A stretch of DNA of 38,308 nt from an uncultured Prevotellaceae bacterium (GTDB taxonomy: Bacteria > Bacteroidota > Bacteroidia > Bacteroidales > Bacteroidaceae): NCBI GenBank assembly GCA_947176895.1, contig CAMWSK010000023.1, positions 1 to 38,308 on the forward strand, in the 5' to 3' direction. Every line of letters begins with the position of its first letter. Position 1 is the stretch's first letter. The notes beneath the pieces are model-generated. The model was not told the DNA's origin and did no database searches. It worked only from the letters and a program-made list of their open reading frames with translations. The translations under genes and the position numbers were made by a program. This document shows, piece after piece, positions 15,088 through 24,565 of this stretch.

Positions 15088-18000
15088 ATGAAAAAACGCT
15101 ATTTTCTTTCTGCCTTGTCCTTGCTGTTTGCAAGCTCATCGCTGTTTGCACAGGAGTGGAACAAGGAGACTTATCCGGATTACAATCCCTCGTTCAACAA
15201 TCCGGACGAGAGGCTTGTAAAATTCGTGCAGTCCGCTTCCCGTCCGGGTATGCGTAAGGCTGCAGCCTTGAATCTTCCTGATCATCTGAACAATGCGGAG
15301 ACCAAGTATTTCCCGCCCGTTTTCAATCAGGCCGGCGGCAGTTGCGGATCGGCTTCCCGCTTCGGCTATATGTTCACCCATGAGATGAATGCCTGGAGAG
15401 ATGCGGATGGCAGCATGGTGGAGAACCAGTATCCCACCCACTTTATCTGGTTGCTTACGAGCGGAAACAGCGGTAAGGAGGATTTCGGAGTTCGTGTGGG
15501 CATTCCCAATGTGCCCACTTATGGCGGACGAACCTACAGCAGTCTGTTCGGTTATCAAGAGGAGTCTAATGACGATTTCGGTTGGATGACAGGCTATGAC
15601 AAGTGGTACTCCGGATTTTTCAACCGCATGACCGATCCCACTTCTGTTCCTTACAGCTTGGGCACGGAAGAGGGGCGACTGGCTGCCAAGGCCTGGCTTT
15701 ATAATCATGCCGGCGATGATTCGTTCAATGGCGGAGGCATCATCGGTCTGGGTGTGGCCAGCGGAGGCATATGGAAATACATCCCAAGAACCAAGAACAA
15801 CGACCTGATTGGCGTGAGCGGCAAATATTATGTTGACAAGTGGGGCACAAGTGTGGACCATGCCGTCACGCTTGTGGGCTATGACGACCGCATCGAGTTT
15901 GACTTGGATGGCAACGGTATCAAAGGCGAGGTGGAACAGAATGAGAACGGCGAATATATCAAGGACGAGAAAGGCGCCTGGATTATCGTCAACAGCTGGG
16001 GAGACTGGTGCAACGAGGGTTTCATCTACTGCCCCTATGCCTATGCCGGCGCATGGTTTAACAGCAATGGCACCTCTGACCGCGAGGATGACTACTTCGA
16101 CAAGAGCTCCTGGTGGTTCGGTGAGTTGTATAATATCCGTAAGGACTATCGTCCTTTCCGCACCATCAAGTTGCGCATGAACTACAGCCACAGAAGCGAG
16201 ATGCTGTTGCAGGCCGGTGTCAGCTCGGACATCAATGCCACCGAGCCGGAAAGCGTTGTCGACATGCACCACTTCCGCTATGCCGGTGACGGTGCCAACG
16301 GCAACGCGGAGCCTGCCCCCGAGATACCCATGCTCGGACGTTGGGCTGACGGCCAGTTGCACACCGAACCCATGGAGTTCGGCTATGACCTGACCGACTT
16401 GAGTGCCTCCTACGACCGCAACCAGGCACTTAAATATTTCTTCATCGTCAACACGAAGAGCACGGCCGTTGGTGAGGGCAATATCCATTATGCCAGCATC
16501 ATTGATTACGAGCATGACCTTCAAGGTATTGAGACCCCCTTTGATTTGGGAGAAACCGGCAAGGTGGAGATAAAGAATGCCGGCGAGAAAACCATCATCA
16601 GCGTGGTGGTGCAGGGTGCGGCTTATAATGCCCCCACTGGCGTTACCGTCAGCGACGGAAAACTGGTGTGGAACCAACCGGTCCTCTCCGGCCACACATT
16701 GAAGGGATACCATATATATAAGGAAGGTGAGCTTGCAGGATGGACGGATGCCGCCACATGTCAGTGGCCTGTGGACGGCAGTGGTACCTATAGCGTGGAG
16801 GCGGCCTACTCCGATGGCAATAATAGTGCGCGGGTCAGTGCTTCAACGGCAGTGGAGAAGGCTGATGAGAACGTGGTGATAAACCTCTCGAACGGCGGTT
16901 TCATGATTCCCGACATCTTTGCCAGGAAGTATCAGAACTGCACCATCGAGTATTACACAAAGGCAAATTCTTTGATTAACTGGAACAACGCTTACGGTCC
17001 GGGATGGGGAACTTTCTATGTACATTGCAATAACAATGGTTCGGTATGTGCCGGATGGACTGCCACCGAGCGGCTTACCTCTGTTGCCGCCACACTTGTT
17101 AAAGATGTATGGACACACCTTTCGCTGGTTGTAGAGGGTAATAAAATGACGCTTTACAAGGGCAGTAGTGTTGTTGGCTCATACACAAGTTCCAACTACA
17201 GCGGCATCGGTGGTTTTGGGAACCTGGTTTTCTCCGCCTCCGGCAATGCTGCCAACAATTGCAGCTATGACGAGATTCGTATATGGGATCACGCTCGCAC
17301 ATCGACAGATATCAGAAAAAGCTATACTCGCGAATATCATGGTGATGTGATGCCCGACGGTCTTCTGGCTTATTACAAGGGCGACACGTTTGAAAAAGAC
17401 GGCTGCATCTATTTGCGGGACTGTGTGGGTGGCCATCATGCTTTGCTGACGAACAATAACTACAAGGTGGAGGTGCCCGCAAAGCAACCTTTACTGGCCG
17501 ATCCCGTTTCCACATCCAACGAGTTGGCCATCAACGAGCCCGCGGAAAAGGTGGCTGTAGGCATACCTGTTACGCTGACAGCAACCCGAAACGATGGCGT
17601 TCGCTCTTTGTCGTGGACGGTTCCTGCTTTGGATATTAAGAATCTTACGTCCAAGGCTCTTACCGTCACCTTCCCCGAGGCCGGCACGTTTGATGTAATA
17701 GTGAAAGGACTTGGCTATGAAAAGAATGGAGTGACTCCCGAAATCTCGGATACGATTTCACTCACGGTGAGCAATCCTGAAGCACCCGTTGCCGATTTCG
17801 TTGTTACGGAAACGGAAGTGCCTGCAGGCGAGCGTATCAGTATCTATGCAACGAGCGTTCTTAACGGATGTGTTTATGAATGGTCTTTGCCTGGATCGGA
17901 AAGCGAGAAATTGTATGCGGCCAAGGTAGCCACATCATATCCCGAGTCGGGTACTTACACGGTTACCCTCACGGTCACCTCTCCTTCAGGTGAAAAGGCC

Positions 18001-19152
18001 CGGTGCAGCAAGGAGATTGTGGTGAAACATGTGAAGCCGGAGGCTGACTTCTCGGTTTCAAGAAGTGTTATCCTTAAGGGAGACAGCACGATTCTTTCAA
18101 ACAAATCCAAGCATGGCGCAACGGAAATCCAGTGGACTATAGAGAATTCCAAACAGAAGATTACGGTGAATGGCGGTCAGAATTATATTTTCAGACCCAC
18201 AGAACCCGGTGTCTATCGCGTGTCCTTGAAGGCTTCCAATGACCTGGGCGATGATGAAAAGATACAGGAACGAGCCATCATCGTTATCAATGCCGACAGC
18301 AAGAATGGTCTCAGTTTCAGCAATAAGGAGTCCCGCGTTGTGCTTCAGAAAGCCATCTCAGAGGATGAGACGATTACGAATCTGACCATCGCCTGGTGGA
18401 TGAATCCCGTGAAACTTCAGAATTATTGTCTGGGTATGGGAGAAAGCGCAGGCACATTGCTGCTTCGTACTGACGACAGGGGCAACTTGCAGTTCTGTGC
18501 GGGAGATGGTGTGGCCGATAGCCGCGACACGGAAACGGCCTTTGTCATAGCCAAGGAATGGCATCATTATGCTGTTACGTTCGCCGCTACTTCCGGTAGA
18601 GTCAGATTCTATCGTGATGGAGAATTGATAGGAAGTACATTACTGAAGAAAGGTAGCACCACTGTCAAGTCGTTTACGTGTCCCGCTACATTCGCTATCG
18701 GCACGGAGGACGCTCCCATGAATGGCGTTATCGATGAATTCTCTCTTTGGCAGAGCCTTATGGGTATTGACGATATTAAGGCTATTGCCAATGAACCCAT
18801 TGCAGATCCCGAACTGTATATTACCGGTGCGGAGTCTGACAAGAACCTTCGCCTCTACTACCAGTTTAACCAGTCGGGTGGTGATGTGCAGGATTTGACT
18901 TCTAACAAGAATAACGGTACGCGTGTGAACTTCGGCCCTGACGGTGACGCATGGGGCTTAAGCAGCGGTGTGTTCTGTCTTAATTTCGGTGAGAAGAAAG
19001 ATGATGTGGTGTTGGATGGCATCACGGGTGTCAAGAATCCCGTTGACAAGAACTCTGGTGCTGTCTATAACCTGAAAGGCCAGCGTGTGGATGGAAACAG
19101 CCTGACCCCGGGTGTTTACATTCAGCAAGGCCGCAAGGTTATTGTGAAATAA
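15088..19152 (+). CDS. Secreted papain-like (C1) cysteine protease with FN3, LamG and PKD-like domains
   Basis: 1354 residues with a signal peptide (1-21, ending LFAQ). The protease domain (~60-330) has the C1 triad: Gln81 and Cys86 in NQAGGSCGSAS, His258 in SVDHAVTLVGYDD, Asn302 in IIVNSWGDW. Further on are an FN3-like segment (~510-590), a LamG-like concanavalin fold (~600-760), two PKD-like Ig folds (~895-1095) and a second LamG-like fold (~1100-1260). The end, YNLKGQRVDGNSLTPGVYIQ and a final basic GRKVIVK, resembles the C-terminal sorting-type tails of Prevotella secreted proteins, suggesting surface export or attachment. Such proteins are expected to digest or bind host or dietary material. 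DUF2027 follows three bases later. The exact domain borders are estimates by eye. Confidence 0.88.
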   Translation: MKKRYFLSALSLLFASSSLFAQEWNKETYPDYNPSFNNPDERLVKFVQSASRPGMRKAAALNLPDHLNNAETKYFPPVFNQAGGSCGSASRFGYMFTHEMNAWRDADGSMVENQYPTHFIWLLTSGNSGKEDFGVRVGIPNVPTYGGRTYSSLFGYQEESNDDFGWMTGYDKWYSGFFNRMTDPTSVPYSLGTEEGRLAAKAWLYNHAGDDSFNGGGIIGLGVASGGIWKYIPRTKNNDLIGVSGKYYVDKWGTSVDHAVTLVGYDDRIEFDLDGNGIKGEVEQNENGEYIKDEKGAWIIVNSWGDWCNEGFIYCPYAYAGAWFNSNGTSDREDDYFDKSSWWFGELYNIRKDYRPFRTIKLRMNYSHRSEMLLQAGVSSDINATEPESVVDMHHFRYAGDGANGNAEPAPEIPMLGRWADGQLHTEPMEFGYDLTDLSASYDRNQALKYFFIVNTKSTAVGEGNIHYASIIDYEHDLQGIETPFDLGETGKVEIKNAGEKTIISVVVQGAAYNAPTGVTVSDGKLVWNQPVLSGHTLKGYHIYKEGELAGWTDAATCQWPVDGSGTYSVEAAYSDGNNSARVSASTAVEKADENVVINLSNGGFMIPDIFARKYQNCTIEYYTKANSLINWNNAYGPGWGTFYVHCNNNGSVCAGWTATERLTSVAATLVKDVWTHLSLVVEGNKMTLYKGSSVVGSYTSSNYSGIGGFGNLVFSASGNAANNCSYDEIRIWDHARTSTDIRKSYTREYHGDVMPDGLLAYYKGDTFEKDGCIYLRDCVGGHHALLTNNNYKVEVPAKQPLLADPVSTSNELAINEPAEKVAVGIPVTLTATRNDGVRSLSWTVPALDIKNLTSKALTVTFPEAGTFDVIVKGLGYEKNGVTPEISDTISLTVSNPEAPVADFVVTETEVPAGERISIYATSVLNGCVYEWSLPGSESEKLYAAKVATSYPESGTYTVTLTVTSPSGEKARCSKEIVVKHVKPEADFSVSRSVILKGDSTILSNKSKHGATEIQWTIENSKQKITVNGGQNYIFRPTEPGVYRVSLKASNDLGDDEKIQERAIIVINADSKNGLSFSNKESRVVLQKAISEDETITNLTIAWWMNPVKLQNYCLGMGESAGTLLLRTDDRGNLQFCAGDGVADSRDTETAFVIAKEWHHYAVTFAATSGRVRFYRDGELIGSTLLKKGSTTVKSFTCPATFAIGTEDAPMNGVIDEFSLWQSLMGIDDIKAIANEPIADPELYITGAESDKNLRLYYQFNQSGGDVQDLTSNKNNGTRVNFGPDGDAWGLSSGVFCLNFGEKKDDVVLDGITGVKNPVDKNSGAVYNLKGQRVDGNSLTPGVYIQQGRKVIVK

Positions 19153-19155
19153 AGT

Positions 19156-19809
19156 ATGCAAATAGGAGATAAAGTAAGATTTGTCAGTGAAGTGGGTGGC
19201 GGTATCGTCACCCGCTTTCAAGGCAAAAACACGGTCTTTGTGGAAGACGAAGACGGTTTTGAAGTGCCGATGCTCGTGTCGCAGGTGGTGGTGATCGACG
19301 AGGAAAAGGAACGTCGCAGCATGCCGAAGGACGAGAAGCAGGAGGCATCATCTGAGAGGCGTGAGATGGAGCCTTGCGATCGCCCCATCACCTTCCGTCC
19401 TAAAGTCGTGGAACGCGCGGAAGGAAATGTGCTTGATGTGCAGATGTGCTTTGTGCCGAACGAAAGGAAGGCGGACACATGGAACCTGTATCTTGTGAAT
19501 GACAGTAACTATAAGGTTACTCTGCAGATCCTGAGACCGCAGGGGGAGGCGTACTACATGTGTGCTTCCATGCAACTGAGTCCGAACACGAAGCAGAAGT
19601 TGCAGGAAATGGCATTGGACGAGGTGGGACAATGGGAACATATCGTAGTGCAGATGCTGGCCGTGAAGGAAGACAAACCCTTCACTTTGCAGATGCCCGT
19701 CAGCAAGCGCGTTCACATCCCGCCGCAAAAGTTCCATAAAGCGGGAGCCTTTCAGCCTACGCCGTTCTTTCCCCAACCGGCTTTGTCGTTCAGCTTGGTG
19801 AAAGACTGA
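19156..19809 (+). CDS. DUF2027 protein lacking the C-terminal Smr domain
   Basis: 217 residues. The start MQIGDKVRFVSEVGGGIVTR, with the later VEDEDGFEVPM, is the signature of DUF2027, a Bacteroidetes protein. A charged linker (~50-75) leads to a second beta-rich domain (~80-205) with the conserved LYLVNDSNY motif. In the homologs I know the protein goes on for about 130 more residues into an Smr (MutS2-type) nuclease domain. Here a TGA follows FFPQPALSFSLVKD and a terminator comes directly after. No Smr sequence is visible downstream. Either the domain was lost or this is a stand-alone paralog. It begins three bases after the protease gene stop and is probably cotranscribed. Function unknown. 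Confidence 0.8.
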   Translation: MQIGDKVRFVSEVGGGIVTRFQGKNTVFVEDEDGFEVPMLVSQVVVIDEEKERRSMPKDEKQEASSERREMEPCDRPITFRPKVVERAEGNVLDVQMCFVPNERKADTWNLYLVNDSNYKVTLQILRPQGEAYYMCASMQLSPNTKQKLQEMALDEVGQWEHIVVQMLAVKEDKPFTLQMPVSKRVHIPPQKFHKAGAFQPTPFFPQPALSFSLVKD

Positions 19810-19815
19810 TTAAAC

Positions 19816-19857
19816 AAAAAGGGTTAAGACCATTCGTTGAGTCTTAACCCTTTTTTT
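19816..19857. terminator. Bidirectional terminator between DUF2027 and exoIII genes
   Basis: AAAAAGGGTTAAGAC (19816-19830) and GTCTTAACCCTTTTT (19841-19855) form a perfect 15 bp stem with a 10-base loop. There are T-runs on both strands, so it can end both convergent transcripts. Confidence 0.9.
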
Positions 19858-19874
19858 ATGGCAATTGCCAACGT

Positions 19875-20630
19875 TTATATATCCAAACGTAGTTCCACCG
19901 GGCAATGGTCACTTCCGTAAATCTCGGTGTGAATGTCTGCCTCCTGAATCTTTGGAACAATAGATTGGCTTACGATAAAATAGTCGATGCGCCATCCGGT
20001 GTTCTTCTCACGGGCATGAAAACGATAGCTCCACCATGAGTAGATGTCGGTCTGCGTGGGATGCAGGTGACGATACGAATCGACAAAGCCATTAGCCAGC
20101 AACGTGGTCATGCAGGCACGTTCCTCGTCGGTGAAACCGGCGTTGTGGCGGTTGGTCTTGGGGTTCTTCAAGTCTATCTCTTGGTGTGCGACGTTCAGGT
20201 CCCCGCAATAAATGACCGGCTTACGGGTGTCTAACTGCTTAAGGTAAGCCAAAAGGTCTTGCTCCCACCGTATGCGATAGGCCAAGCGCTTCAGCCCGTC
20301 CTGACTGTTGGGTGTGTAGCAGCAGACAAGGAAGAACTTGTCGTATTCCAATGTTATGAGTCTTCCCTCTGTGTCATGTTCGGCGACTCCCATGCCATAA
20401 TTCACACTTAGTGGGGCATGCTTGGTGTAGATGGCTGTGCCGCTATAACCTTTCTTTTCGGCATAGTTCCAGTAACTCTCATATCCGGGGAACTGCAGGT
20501 CCAACTGTCCTGCCTGCATTTTTGTCTCTTGCAGACAAAAGAAGTCAGCGTCCAATGCGCCAAAGACACTTGCAAAATCCTTTCCGGCAACGGCACGCAA
20601 GCCATTCACGTTCCAACTGATAAATTTCAT
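19875..20630 (-). CDS. xth: Exodeoxyribonuclease III (AP endonuclease)
   Basis: 251 residues. It cuts DNA 5' of abasic sites and removes 3' blocking groups in base excision repair. The exonuclease-endonuclease-phosphatase fold is complete: WNVNGLRA (6-13), Glu35 in LQETK, Asp144 and Asn146 in CGDLNVAH, and the final GSDHCPVEL with Asp241 and His242. Length and motifs are those of the ExoA/XthA family. It is monocistronic, with its own promoter and a shared terminator. Confidence 0.95.
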   Translation of the reverse strand: MKFISWNVNGLRAVAGKDFASVFGALDADFFCLQETKMQAGQLDLQFPGYESYWNYAEKKGYSGTAIYTKHAPLSVNYGMGVAEHDTEGRLITLEYDKFFLVCCYTPNSQDGLKRLAYRIRWEQDLLAYLKQLDTRKPVIYCGDLNVAHQEIDLKNPKTNRHNAGFTDEERACMTTLLANGFVDSYRHLHPTQTDIYSWWSYRFHAREKNTGWRIDYFIVSQSIVPKIQEADIHTEIYGSDHCPVELRLDI

Positions 20631-20676
20631 ATCCTTTTATATATTATGTAAAGCATCCGAAGAGATGCATTGGATG

Positions 20677-20707
20677 CAAAAGTACATTTTTCCCGTCAGA
20701 CGGGCAA
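20677..20707 (-). promoter_or_regulatory. Promoter of the exoIII gene
   Basis: Minus-strand TTG (20705-20707), 20 bases, then TACTTTTG (20677-20684), a good match to the Bacteroidetes consensus. The leader (about 40 bases) contains a small hairpin of GCATCC and GGATGC. Confidence 0.6.
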
Positions 20708-20758
20708 GGGTGGGTGAAAAAAACTATGTGTCTGCTGCCCGTTTTCGTGAAATCTATG

Positions 20759-20766
20759 TATATTTG
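20759..20766 (+). promoter_or_regulatory. Probable -7 element of the etfB-etfA-acd operon
   Basis: TATATTTG lies 46 bases before the etfB ATG. No clear -33 TTTG at the standard spacing. Confidence 0.45.
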
Positions 20767-20812
20767 TAAAATGATTATTTATGGGAAACCAACTAAAACA
20801 TTGATATAAACC

Positions 20813-21700
20813 ATGAAAATGAACATCATTGTACTTGCCAAGCAAGTGCCCGATACGCGCAATGTGGGTCCGGATGCCATGACACCGGAGGGCACAGTGA
20901 ACCGAAGCGCGTTGCCGGCCATCTTTAATCCCGAAGACTTAAACGCATTGGAGCAGGCCTTACGCCTGAAAGACCAGAATCCTGGAACCACGGTCACCGT
21001 AATCACGATGGGGCCGGGCCGGGCTGCCGAGGTAATCCGTGAAGCCATGTATCGCGGTGCCGATGGCGGTTATCTGCTCACCGACCGCGCTTTTGCCGGT
21101 GCCGACACGCTGGCCACAAGCTATGCCTTGAGCGTGGCCATCAAGCATGTGGCTCCTGGTGCGGATTTGATTATTGGCGGTCGCCAGGCCATTGACGGTG
21201 ATACGGCCCAGGTTGGCCCCCAGGTGGCAGAGAAGTTGGGACTGAACCAAATCACCTATGCCGAGGAAATCCTCAGTTGTCAGGATGGAAAGATTGTGGT
21301 GAGGCGCCATATCGATGGTGGTGTGGAGACCGTGGAGAGCGCTTTGCCTTGTGTGCTCACCGTGAACGGAAGTGCTGCTGCCTGTCGTCCTCGCAATGCC
21401 AAGCGCGTGATGAAGTTCAAGCGTGCGTTGGCTCCCATGGAACTGAAGCCGGGAACCGCCTTTGCCGACCTGCCATACGCCGATCAGTATGAGAAAAGAC
21501 CTTTCCTGAAGATAGGTCAGTTGACTTGCGCCGATGTTGATGCCGACCTGCAGCAATGCGGTCTGAGCGGCAGTCCCACCAAAGTGAAGGCTGTGGAGAA
21601 CATCGTGTTCAAGACCAAGGAAAGTAAGGTGCTTACGGGCAGCGACGAGGATATTAACGGACTGATGCAGGAACTGCTGGCAAGTCACACCATAGGATAA
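20813..21700 (+). CDS. etfB: Electron transfer flavoprotein subunit beta
   Basis: 295 residues, longer than the ~250 of respiratory EtfB. With EtfA it forms a cytoplasmic FAD heterodimer passing electrons between an acyl-CoA dehydrogenase and another carrier. The N-terminal VLAKQVPDT motif and GRQAIDGDTAQVGP (123-136) are visible. The latter is the wording found in EtfB of anaerobes, including flavin-based electron-bifurcating Bcd-Etf complexes; respiratory EtfB differs there. Bifurcation would need a second FAD in place of AMP, which cannot be decided by eye. First gene of a three-gene operon; etfA starts 14 bases later. Confidence 0.95.
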   Translation: MKMNIIVLAKQVPDTRNVGPDAMTPEGTVNRSALPAIFNPEDLNALEQALRLKDQNPGTTVTVITMGPGRAAEVIREAMYRGADGGYLLTDRAFAGADTLATSYALSVAIKHVAPGADLIIGGRQAIDGDTAQVGPQVAEKLGLNQITYAEEILSCQDGKIVVRRHIDGGVETVESALPCVLTVNGSAAACRPRNAKRVMKFKRALAPMELKPGTAFADLPYADQYEKRPFLKIGQLTCADVDADLQQCGLSGSPTKVKAVENIVFKTKESKVLTGSDEDINGLMQELLASHTIG

Positions 21701-21714
21701 GAGGAGGAATCAAC

Positions 21715-22737
21715 ATGAATAATGTATTTGTATATTGCGAGTTGGAAGGCCTGCAGGTGGCCGAGGTCAGCCAGGAACTGCTTACCAAGGGACGTAAGTT
21801 GGCCAACACTTTGGGTGTTCAGCTTGAGGCGGTTGCCATAGGTACAGGTATCGCCGGAAAGATAGAGGGTCAGATATTGCCTTATGGCGTGGATGTACTT
21901 CATATCTTTGATGCCGAAGGGCTTAGCCCTTATACCAGCAAGCCCCATACGGCTGCTTTAGTCAATTTGTTTAAACAGGAGCAACCCCAGATATGCCTCA
22001 TGGGTGCCGATGTGGTGGGACGTGATTTGGGTCCCCGCGTGAGCAGTGCGCTTCACAGCGGCCTTACGGCTGATTGCACGGCCTTGGAGATCGGCCCCCA
22101 CGAGGACAAGAAAACGGGTAAGAGTTATGAGAATCTGCTTTATCAGATTCGTCCCGCCTTCGGTGGAAACATCGTGGCCACCATCATCAATCCCGAGAAC
22201 CGCCCCCAGATGGCTACGGTGCGCAGCGGTGTGATGAAGGCCGAGGTGCTGGACGCAAACTATCCGGGCAAGGTGGTGCTTGAGGATGTGGCCAAGTTCA
22301 TCCCTGCTACCGAGTATGTGACCAAGGTGATTGAGCGCCATGTGGAGGCTGCCAAGAACAACCTGAAGGGTGCCCCCATTGTGGTTGCCGGTGGTTATGG
22401 CGTGGGATCCAAGGATGGTTTCGGCCTGCTCTACCAATTGGCCAAGGTGCTTCATGCCGAAGTGGGTGCCAGCCGTGCTGCCGTGGATGCCGGTTTCTGC
22501 GACCATGACATGCAGATCGGGCAGACGGGTGTCACCGTTCGTCCCAAGGTGTATATCGCATGCGGCATCAGCGGTGCCATCCAGCACGTGGCCGGCATGA
22601 AAGACAGCGGTATTATCATCAGCATCAACAGCGATGAGAGCGCTCCCATCAACCAGATTGCCGATTATGTGATCAACGGTACGGTGGAAGAGGTGTTGCC
22701 CAAAATGATCAAGTATTACAAGCAAAACAGTAAATAA
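21715..22737 (+). CDS. etfA: Electron transfer flavoprotein subunit alpha
   Basis: 340 residues. The C-terminal FAD domain is intact: VVAGGYGVGSKDGFGLL (223-239), where the Gly-Ser step binds FAD phosphate, then GQTG (269-272), ACGISGAIQH (282-291) and the NSDESAPI loop (305-312). There is no extra ferredoxin domain at the N-terminus. The preceding GAGGAATC at 21701-21708 could serve as a ribosome binding site. The acyl-CoA dehydrogenase gene begins three bases after its stop, so the three proteins are probably made as one complex. Confidence 0.96.
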   Translation: MNNVFVYCELEGLQVAEVSQELLTKGRKLANTLGVQLEAVAIGTGIAGKIEGQILPYGVDVLHIFDAEGLSPYTSKPHTAALVNLFKQEQPQICLMGADVVGRDLGPRVSSALHSGLTADCTALEIGPHEDKKTGKSYENLLYQIRPAFGGNIVATIINPENRPQMATVRSGVMKAEVLDANYPGKVVLEDVAKFIPATEYVTKVIERHVEAAKNNLKGAPIVVAGGYGVGSKDGFGLLYQLAKVLHAEVGASRAAVDAGFCDHDMQIGQTGVTVRPKVYIACGISGAIQHVAGMKDSGIIISINSDESAPINQIADYVINGTVEEVLPKMIKYYKQNSK

Positions 22738-22740
22738 ACC

Positions 22741-24453
22741 ATGGCAAACTATTATAGTGATATTCCCGAGATAAAATTTGAACTGCAAAACAGTCCTCTC
22801 ATGCCCCGTATCGTGGAGCTGAAGGAACGTGACTTTGCTGATAAGGAAGAGTATGACGAGGCTCCCCAAGACTATGCCGATGCCTTGGATACCTACGACC
22901 GTGTACTGGACATCGTGGGCGACATCACGGCCAACATCATTGCCCCCAATGCCGAGGACGTGGATGCCGAGGGTCCTCATTGCGAGGGTGGCCGCGTGCG
23001 ATATGCTTCGAAAACATATGAGAATCAGGATGCCATGATTAAGGCCGGTCTGAATGGTGTGACCATGCCCCGTCGTTACGGTGGTCTTAATATGCCCGTT
23101 GTGGCCTACACGGCCGCCAACGAATTGGTAAGCACGGCCGATGCCGGCTTCGAGAACATCTGGAGCCTGCAGGATTGTATCGAGACACTTTATTGCTTTG
23201 GCAACGAAGACCAGCGTCAACGTTTTATTCCCCGTGTGTGTGCCGGCGAGACCATGTCGATGGACTTGACCGAACCCGATGCGGGCAGCGACCTGCAGAG
23301 CGTAATGCTGAAGGCTACGTATGATGATGAAAATCAATGCTGGCGGTTGAATGGCTCAAAGCGTTTCATTACCAACGGCGACAGTGATATCCATTTGGTA
23401 TTGGCCCGCTCCGAGGCCGGCACGCGCGACGGACGCGGACTGAGCATGTTCATCTATGACAAGCGGGACGGCGGTGTCGATGTGCGACGTATTGAAAACA
23501 AGATGGGTATTCACGGCAGTCCAACCTGTGAGTTGGTATATAAAAATGCCAAGGCCGAATTGTGTGGCGATACTAAATTAGGTTTGATCAAGTATGTGAT
23601 GTCGCTGATGAATGGTGCCCGTTTGGGTATTGCCGCCCAAAGTGTGGGTTTGAGCCAGGCCGCCTATAACGAGGCTGTGGCTTATGCCCGCGACCGTCGT
23701 CAGTTTGGCAAGGCCATCATTGAGTTTCCCGCTGTGGCCGAAATGATCAGCAACATCAAGGCTCGTTTGGATGCCGGGCGTGCACTGATGTATGAGACAG
23801 CCCGTTATGTGGATATATACAAAGCGTTGGAGGACATCTCCCGTGAACGCAAACTCACCCCAGAGGAGCGTCAGGAGATGAAAACATACCAGCGTCTGGC
23901 CGATAGTTTCACTCCCTTGGCCAAAGGTATGAACAGCGAATATGCCAACCAGAACGCCTACGATTGCATCCAGGTGCACGGTGGTTCGGGCTTCATGCTG
24001 GAATATGCCTGCCAGCGCATCTATCGCGATGCACGTATTACCAGCATCTATGAAGGCACTACTCAGTTGCAGACCGTAGCAGCTATACGTTATGTGACCA
24101 ACGGGCAATATGCGGGTGTCATTCAGCAACTGGAGCAGCAGGTTATCAGCCCTGAGAACGAGCCTCTGATGAATCGTATCAAGGAGATGGCCAGCAAGTT
24201 CAATGCTTGCACCATGGCTGTGAAGGAGGCTGGCAGCGACGAGATGCACGACCTCTGTGCCCGTCACCTCTACGAGATGGCTGCCGATGTCATCATGTCT
24301 CTGTTGTTGTTGCGCAACGCCACTCAGGCTCCCGATTTGTTCCAAAAGAGTTTGGAGGTGTATGTCAATCTGGCCGAGTCCGAGGTAGAGAAACACTTCA
24401 CTTTCGTGCGGAAGATGACACCTGAGCGGGCTGCTTCTTACCGTCAGGCTTAG
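22741..24453 (+). CDS. Acyl-CoA dehydrogenase, extended form
   Basis: 570 residues, against ~380 for classic butyryl-CoA dehydrogenase. The core has the flavin-binding MDLTEPDAGSD motif (174-184), RFITNG (208-213), and the catalytic base Glu438 in SIYEGTTQLQ. A region at ~360-400 is inserted before the last helices, and ~450-570 is a helical C-terminal extension as in the long Bacteroidetes acyl-CoA dehydrogenases. The reaction is oxidation of acyl-CoA to trans-2-enoyl-CoA, or the reverse under anaerobic conditions. Linkage with etfBA makes Etf its electron partner. Chain length is not predictable. No thiolase, crotonase or hydroxyacyl-CoA dehydrogenase lies in the operon. Confidence 0.93.
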   Translation: MANYYSDIPEIKFELQNSPLMPRIVELKERDFADKEEYDEAPQDYADALDTYDRVLDIVGDITANIIAPNAEDVDAEGPHCEGGRVRYASKTYENQDAMIKAGLNGVTMPRRYGGLNMPVVAYTAANELVSTADAGFENIWSLQDCIETLYCFGNEDQRQRFIPRVCAGETMSMDLTEPDAGSDLQSVMLKATYDDENQCWRLNGSKRFITNGDSDIHLVLARSEAGTRDGRGLSMFIYDKRDGGVDVRRIENKMGIHGSPTCELVYKNAKAELCGDTKLGLIKYVMSLMNGARLGIAAQSVGLSQAAYNEAVAYARDRRQFGKAIIEFPAVAEMISNIKARLDAGRALMYETARYVDIYKALEDISRERKLTPEERQEMKTYQRLADSFTPLAKGMNSEYANQNAYDCIQVHGGSGFMLEYACQRIYRDARITSIYEGTTQLQTVAAIRYVTNGQYAGVIQQLEQQVISPENEPLMNRIKEMASKFNACTMAVKEAGSDEMHDLCARHLYEMAADVIMSLLLLRNATQAPDLFQKSLEVYVNLAESEVEKHFTFVRKMTPERAASYRQA

Positions 24454-24470
24454 CCTCCCTTAGTTAATTG

Positions 24471-24518
24471 AAAAGAAACTCCGTGGCGATTCTGTCGAAC
24501 CGCCACGGAGTTTCTTTT
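24471..24518 (+). terminator. Terminator of the etfBA-acd operon
   Basis: Arms 24471-24488 (AAAAGAAACTCCGTGGCG) and 24501-24518 are perfect reverse complements (18 bp) with a 12-base loop, ending in TTTT. It starts 17 bases after the acd stop. Confidence 0.9.
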
Positions 24519-24565
24519 GTGTTATTTGGTGAATGGTATGATTTTCCGTTATTGTATGACGGAAT

